Assembly: GCA_030838245.1 (NCBI GenBank)
Contig: JAUTXB010000220.1
Span: 1 to 7,516 of the forward strand
Source of the DNA: Acidimicrobiaceae bacterium
Lineage (GTDB): Bacteria; Actinomycetota; Acidimicrobiia; Acidimicrobiales; RAAP-2
Reading direction: 5' to 3'
Length of the DNA stretch: 7,516 nucleotides
Shown here: positions 5,820 to 7,516 of the stretch, one piece after another
Layout: every line of letters begins with the position of its first letter
Position numbering within the stretch: position 1 is the stretch's first letter
The notes under the pieces: generated by a model
What the model saw: the letters and a program-made list of their open reading frames with translations, nothing else
What the model was told of the DNA's origin: nothing
Databases searched by the model: none
Program-made: the position numbers and the translations under genes

Positions 5820-6737
5820 ATGGGTCGATTCGGCACGGTGATCACCGCCATGGTCACGCCCTTCGACGAACGCGGAGAGCTGGATCTGGACGGCGCCGCC
5901 ATCCTGGCCCGCCATCTGGTGGACGCCGGGAGCGACGGCCTGGTGGTGGCCGGGACCACCGGCGAGGGGCCGGTCCTCACCGACCAGGAGAAGATCGACC
6001 TGTGGCGAGCAGTGGCCGATGCGGTGAGCGTTCCCGTCGTGGCCGGGACGGGAACCAACGACACCGCCCACTCGATAGCCCTGACCCAGGCGGCAGGGGA
6101 GACGGGCGTCCAGGGCGTCCTGGTGGTGACGCCCTACTACAACCGCCCCTCGCAGGCGGGCCTGTCCGCACACTTCCGAGCGGTGGCCGGCGCAACCGAC
6201 CTACCCGTCCTCCTCTATGACATCCCCATCCGCACCGGCCGGCGCATTGCCAGCGATCTGCTCATCGAGTTGGGGAACACAGTTGGGAACATCGTCGGGG
6301 TCAAGGACTCGACCGCCGATCCCGCCTCTGCTGCTCGGGTGGTGGCCGAGACCCCCGATCACTTCGAGCTCTATTCGGGCGACGATCCCCTGACCCTGCC
6401 CCTCATGGCCGTGGGCGCCGTGGGCATCGTCAGCGTGGCCTCCCATTGGGCCGCCCCTCTGTTCGTCGAGATGGTCTCGGCCTTACAGTCCGGAGACCTG
6501 GCTGGGGCCCGGGAAGCCAACGCCCGGCTGTTCGAGTCCTACCAGTTCGAATCGTCGGAGTCCTTCCCGAACCCGATGCCGGCCAAGGCCGCATGCCGGG
6601 CCCTGGGCCTGCCCGCCGGGCAGTGCCGGCTCCCGCACGAGGTGGCCCCCAGCTCGCTCGACGAGGAGGCTCGCCGCGTGGTCGAGCGAGTCGGCCGGGC
6701 TTTGAGCGGTACATCGGTGCGTGGTTCGATTGGCTGA
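5820..6737 (+). CDS. dapA: 4-hydroxy-tetrahydrodipicolinate synthase
   Basis: DapA condenses pyruvate with aspartate semialdehyde, the first committed step of diaminopimelate/lysine synthesis; its product is the substrate of DapB encoded upstream. The 305-residue protein is a complete class I aldolase TIM barrel of normal length. Schiff-base lysine K162 is in GVKDST, the proton-relay residues are T46-T47 (GTTGEG), Y107 (TPYYNRP) and Y133 (LLYDIP), and R138 (IPIRTG) is the conserved substrate-entrance arginine. NPMPAKAACRALGLP (about 251-265) is the usual C-terminal segment. ATG 5820 is chosen because RFGTVITAMVTPFD is the standard N-terminus; a stop at 5811 in the same frame excludes a longer protein. 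GGGAG at 5803-5807 is a somewhat distant ribosome-binding site. The 3' end overlaps the RNase J gene, as in the conserved dapA-rnj pair, so the two are cotranscribed. Confidence 0.97.
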   Translation: MGRFGTVITAMVTPFDERGELDLDGAAILARHLVDAGSDGLVVAGTTGEGPVLTDQEKIDLWRAVADAVSVPVVAGTGTNDTAHSIALTQAAGETGVQGVLVVTPYYNRPSQAGLSAHFRAVAGATDLPVLLYDIPIRTGRRIASDLLIELGNTVGNIVGVKDSTADPASAARVVAETPDHFELYSGDDPLTLPLMAVGAVGIVSVASHWAAPLFVEMVSALQSGDLAGAREANARLFESYQFESSESFPNPMPAKAACRALGLPAGQCRLPHEVAPSSLDEEARRVVERVGRALSGTSVRGSIG

Positions 6738-7516
6738 TCCTGGTCGCGGTTCGAAGCGGTCGGAGTCCGGAGAGGGGTCCCGGGCTCAAGGAGGGGGCCG
6801 TCGACGCGGGTCGGGTGGCGGAAATCCATCGTCGTCGGGCGGGGCGGGAACGTCCAAGAAGGCGAAGGCCAAGAAACAGTCCACGACCGCGGCGACCGCG
6901 GCGACCGCCGGATCGGCGAACAAGAAGGCACGGGAGAAGTCACGAGGCACGTCGCCTCGCCCGGGCAACGCCAGCGGGAACGGGTCGCAGCCGGTTCGGA
7001 TCGTGTTCCTGGGCGGCTTGGGCGAGATCGGCAGGAACTGCGCCTGCATCGAAGTCGATGGGCGAATCCTGGTACTCGACTGCGGGATCATGTTCCCCGA
7101 CCCCGACATGCCCGGCGTCGATCTGGTCCTGCCCGACTTCACCTATCTTCGCGAGAACGCCGACCGGGTCGACGGGGTCATCCTGACCCACGGCCACGAG
7201 GACCACACCGGTGGGCTGGCTTTCCTCCTCCGTGACTTCCCGGTCACCGTTTACGGTTCGGAGCTGACCCTGGGATTGGCTCGAAACCGAGTGGAAGAGG
7301 CCGGGCTGCTCAGCTCGGTGACCTTCGTCCCCGTGGTCGACGGCGAACGCCGCCGGATCGGGCCGTGCGACGTCGAGTTCATCCCGGTGACCCACTCGGT
7401 CCCGAGCGCCTTCGCCACCGCCTTCCACACACCGCAGGGCGTTGTACTCCACTCCGGGGACTTCAAGCTCGACCTCCACCCCGTGGATGGTCGTCGCACC
7501 GATCTGGCCCGCATGG
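6721..7516 (+). CDS. rnj: Ribonuclease J, N-terminal part, 3' end outside window
   Basis: RNase J is a metallo-beta-lactamase/beta-CASP endo- and 5'-3' exoribonuclease for mRNA decay and rRNA maturation. 265 codons are present. The catalytic domain begins near residue 92 (VRIVFLGGLGEIGRNC); the zinc motif is H157-G-H159-E-D161-H162, with H225 (VTHSVP) and D247 (HSGDFK) as later ligands and PGVDLVLPDF typical of the family. The first ~90 residues are an unusual low-complexity basic extension: RG/GS-rich (QGGGRRRGSGGG), Lys-rich (SKKAKAKKQ), then Ala/Thr repeats. Streptomyces and mycobacterial enzymes have much shorter leaders before this point, but some actinobacterial RNase J proteins have long basic N-termini. 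An in-frame stop at 6703 limits the start to GTG 6721 (17-base overlap with dapA) or TTG 6730 (8-base overlap); neither has a strong ribosome-binding site. Without the extension the next in-frame GTG, 7003, would cut into the first strand of the domain. Confidence 0.95.
   Translation, partial: MVRLADPGRGSKRSESGEGSRAQGGGRRRGSGGGNPSSSGGAGTSKKAKAKKQSTTAATAATAGSANKKAREKSRGTSPRPGNASGNGSQPVRIVFLGGLGEIGRNCACIEVDGRILVLDCGIMFPDPDMPGVDLVLPDFTYLRENADRVDGVILTHGHEDHTGGLAFLLRDFPVTVYGSELTLGLARNRVEEAGLLSSVTFVPVVDGERRRIGPCDVEFIPVTHSVPSAFATAFHTPQGVVLHSGDFKLDLHPVDGRRTDLARM
6885..6907 (+). repeat. GACCGCGGC 9-bp tandem repeat in the RNase J N-terminal extension
   Basis: About two and a half copies of GACCGCGGC (6885-6893, 6894-6902, then partial) encode the TTAATAATA stretch of the RNase J leader. 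The 15-mer at 6884-6898 also occurs exactly in the pnp tail repeat (796-810), but there it is read in another frame as Asp-Arg-Gly. Confidence 0.7.

Noticed and set aside
6446..7186. 246-codon + strand frame over the dapA-rnj junction
   Set aside because: It is out of frame with both conserved enzymes, Arg/Pro-rich, and has no recognisable domain; the RNase J frame explains the downstream half.
1..7516. CRISPR array, mobile element, tRNA or riboswitch
   Set aside because: No spaced identical repeats, transposase, terminal inverted repeats, tRNA-like cloverleaf, or lysine-riboswitch-sized leader was found; gaps are about 100 bases or less.

Overview
The window is high-G+C bacterial DNA with every supported gene on the + strand. 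Gene content and order point to an actinobacterium, and probably one outside the well-studied Streptomyces/Mycobacterium groups, such as an Acidimicrobiia-like lineage. That placement is inferred from protein style, apparent leaderless starts and gene order; no search was run.

Layout. (1) 2-991: 3' part of pnp (polynucleotide phosphorylase), cut by the window edge, with the end of the second RNase PH core, KH and S1 domains and a long DRG-rich basic tail. (2) 1032-2288: M16 zinc peptidase of the PepR/MlpA type. (3) 2331-3146: dapB. (4) 3162-3746 and 3790-4584: two tandem, related TetR-family regulators. (5) 4581-5717: ferritin-like di-iron protein with a complete set of iron ligands and unknown substrate, overlapping the second regulator by ATGA. 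(6) 5820-6737: dapA, preceded by a possible 13-codon leader ORF. (7) 6721-7516: N-terminal part of RNase J, overlapping dapA and cut by the right edge.

The backbone pnp, M16 peptidase, dapB ... dapA, rnj is an old chromosomal neighbourhood, also known in mycobacteria, Streptomyces and, in modified form, Bacillus. It combines mRNA turnover (PNPase, RNase J) with two consecutive steps of the diaminopimelate/lysine pathway (DapA, then DapB). The unusual part is 3147-5717, where two TetR regulators and a di-iron protein stand between dapB and dapA, a gap that holds thyX and other genes in mycobacteria. The second regulator has a convincing promoter (TTGACA, 18 bases, TACTGT) placed so that transcription would begin at a GTG start. 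It ends in a 15-bp tandem-repeat tail that runs into the start of the di-iron gene, so the last two genes look like a regulator-enzyme transcription unit.

There is no gene-free stretch longer than about 100 bases. I saw no tRNA, rRNA, CRISPR array, insertion sequence or phage feature.
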